From contig CM061109.1 of NCBI GenBank assembly GCA_030770545.1, positions 13,500,001-13,564,000 on the forward strand: a stretch of DNA of 64,000 bases. The letters run 5' to 3'. The DNA comes from Macropodus opercularis (taxonomy: Eukaryota; Chordata; Actinopteri; Anabantiformes; Osphronemidae). The notes under the pieces were generated by a model. The model searched no databases and was not told where the DNA came from. It saw only the letters and a program-made list of their open reading frames with translations. Made by a program: the position numbers and the translations under genes. Positions 61,901 to 64,000 of the stretch are shown here, piece by piece (position 1 is the first letter of the stretch; the number at the start of each line of letters is the position of its first letter).

Positions 61901-63860
61901 TTATGCAATATTGATGCTGTGCCATGTGTATTTTTTAGTGCTGTCAGAAAACAGACAGAGATGTCACAAAGAGGTGATGCAGCGATTGCAACATCCGGAA
62001 TAGCATCAAACATCCAGCCATGAAAGTTTAATCCTACATGCCTCTGATGTAAAACCGGTTCCTCCGTGCTGGAGAATGACGTTTCAGATTTCTGTCTCAG
62101 AGTTGTATCTACTGTGAGGCTATAATAGCACATCCCTTATTTGTCTCTTAAAACTCAAAAGTGCATTATATATGCATCATGCTGTAGAGATGTGCCTGAG
62201 AGACGCCAGGACAACCCCTGAGCACCAATGCAACTCTAGCCACTAGCTTTTAAAACCGCCTTCTGCTTAATGGGAATTCATATTTTAGTCTGTAATCAGA
62301 CCTCGCTTACTCTAGTAGACACATCTAAAGTGACGTGTTCACGATTGGGCGGTGATTAATTACAGCTACAGATCAGGTACAAAGATAGAACAGCCACAGC
62401 CACAACACTCGCTCCTGTTTGTTGATGAATTCTGCTTTTACCACCTTTTATCACCCAGGGCCACGCGGCTGTTATCCGGCTCAGCATCAGTTGATGAAAG
62501 GGCTGGAGGAATTTAAAATCCTTCCAGTGTTCCAACTTCTGTTCATACATTATAGATGAATTTTACAGTACATTCGCATCGTCTTGACATCGCAAAACAC
62601 CGCTGTGCTGCGCATTATTGTAGAACATTTCCCTTTCAGGTCTGTGACAATGGAGTGGCAGAGTGGTGGGGGTGGGCCTACTGTAGCGACAGCGTGTTAT
62701 AGTCTGCATGTGGTATTTATTTACAGAGCAGACTGAGCGACTAGAACAGTTGCACCGTCTTTGAGTCACAGTCACCGCTCGACAAAGAGGAACCAGTGGC
62801 CGGTCGCACGGGAGGTTTGCGCACGGAGGATGTTTTTCTGTGCTGCAGTAGGTGCCAAAGTGCTGCTTTCACTCTTAAAAGGAGGATGTAAAATGGGTGC
62901 ACAGTTATGAAAAGGCCAAAGTGGACAGAAAATAAAAGTCTCTGCCGGAACGGAAAGGACAAATGTCAGGGCACGAGAAAACCGTGGCAGGGAAGCTGCA
63001 CATATATGCTACTGTGGGTTGCAGAAAGTATCTCAGGTCTTTGTTTAATGCTTTCATCGCTGTTATATATTGCTCAGTTACATTAAGAATCTAAAGTCTC
63101 AGGACTCAGTGACAACAAAGGACAGTTTCATTGTACTCATCATTCACTGTGTGTGTGTGTAGCTGCTACAGGTTCCTGCAGCTGCTGTCAAACCCCATAT
63201 TTAATGGATCAGACTATATGCAAACCTGAAGTGTCTGACCTCATTCTGGAGGACTGATGCATTGTGGGACCTTCTGATCAGAAGGGTTTTTTTATTCCTA
63301 TCTTTGTGGCTTAATGCTTATCAACCTATCCTGCTGCTGATTAGGCTCCATTCCTGCTTTAATCTGGACAACTTAATTATACGGGAGATGTCAGACTTCC
63401 AAGGACGCTCTTAACAAGTGTGCTAAATCCAGCCCAGAATTTTTGCTGTTCCAATCATCCTGTGCCATAGAAATTCTCTTGGGAGGGTGTCGCAAACATA
63501 AATGAAAGGGAAAAAGCTCACACCAGAACCATGCTGTTTATACAGTGAAGGCATTTCTGCTTTTAATGTAAATCATTTTTATAAACCTAGTTTACGGCAT
63601 CTTTTCACTTTATAGGCACCAATAAAATGCGTACAGATGCCACCGTGGGAGGTCAATCAACCCAAACAAGACCACGAGGAGCAAAGTAATAACAGCTGGT
63701 CATTTAGAGGAGAAGGGGATGGACTTGCCTACAGGGAACAAACAATTTATTAGGTAGAAGTAAACAGGACACACCTAACTATTAGCAAAGAGAAGCCATG
63801 TTTAATCTACTCACATATGTAAAATATCATTTCATTTTATTACAGCCACTGAGTCAAAAC
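58960..63860. other. Non-coding sequence between the two unassigned exon-like segments
   Basis: About 4.9 kb, AT-rich, in which no exon could be supported on either strand. The 119-codon minus frame at 61774-62133 and others lack any coding-like base use. It contains only a short TG run at 63148-63160. If the minus-strand exon at the right edge is real, this stretch would be its following intron or downstream exons too short to see. Confidence 0.5.
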
Positions 63861-63864
63861 GTAC

Positions 63865-64000
63865 CTCTAGTTTCTGCAGCCCCTTCCAAGAGCAAAACTC
63901 ATTTCTTACTGTCGTTAGTTCTTCTTCCAGATTACGTAATGAAGCCCAGGACATGCTGATACTTCCCTGGGATGCTGGGGGTGGTGGAACCTTCCCACTG
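63865..64000 (-). CDS. Partial exon of an unassigned gene, coiled-coil-like
   Basis: From the window edge (frame starting at 63999) 45 codons are open and end with GAG before GTACGT, a plausible splice donor, phase 0. The peptide begins SGKVPPPPASQGS and continues SWASLRNLEEELTTVRNEFC and WKGLQKLE; the second part is heptad-like with Leu spacing and acidic/basic alternation, as in a coiled coil. I do not recognise the protein. Reading through the donor would add 10 codons and stop just before ATAAAATGA, so a terminal exon is the other option. On the plus strand a pyrimidine-rich acceptor-like site ends at 63930, with only 23 open codons to the edge, which is weaker. Confidence 0.45.

Noticed and set aside
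1..64000. CRISPR arrays, bacterial operons or prophage
   Set aside because: No regularly spaced direct repeats or dense tandem genes; introns and vertebrate genes show that this is nuclear eukaryotic DNA.

Overview
The window is vertebrate nuclear DNA, most probably from a teleost fish. It has spliced genes with GT/AG introns, AT-rich non-coding DNA, CpG-rich gene starts and vertebrate-specific genes. The fish assignment is inference: the glypican introns here are only 4 to 12 kb, whereas the same introns in mammals are very long. Most short open frames in the window are chance.

The core is a conserved vertebrate neighbourhood read mainly on the minus strand. At about 47.6-48.6 kb lies a complete miR-17-92 cluster in the classical order mir-17, mir-18a, mir-19a, mir-20a, mir-19b, mir-92a. 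A CpG-rich stretch at 49.2-50.5 kb and a candidate upstream promoter at about 50.7 kb fit a host transcript of the MIR17HG type. About 17 kb downstream on the same strand begins a glypican of the GPC4/GPC6 subfamily, best matched to GPC6. Exons 1-4 are at 30052-30199, 17834-17992, 11074-11465 and 6990-7155, with perfectly matching splice phases. The rest of the gene runs off the left edge. In human 13q31 the order is MIR17HG, GPC5, GPC6; here no GPC5-like exon was seen between the cluster and the GPC6-type gene.

To the right, on the plus strand, is fastkd5, a mitochondrial RNA-processing factor. Its coding region is a single exon (54667-57099), preceded by a likely non-coding first exon ending at 53398. 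The two transcription units diverge, with putative starts about 2.5 kb apart.

The last 6 kb hold two exon-like segments that I could not assign: a pair of GC3-rich frames at 58646-58958 offset by one base, and a 45-codon open segment on the minus strand at the right edge ending in a splice-donor-like site (63865-64000). Everything else is intron or intergenic sequence with a few simple repeats, one perfect nested palindrome and a probable dispersed-repeat copy. I found no sign of a wholly new system. The points that most merit checking are the gene order, the long mir-17/mir-18a spacer, the tiny upstream frame created by splicing in fastkd5, and the unassigned exons.
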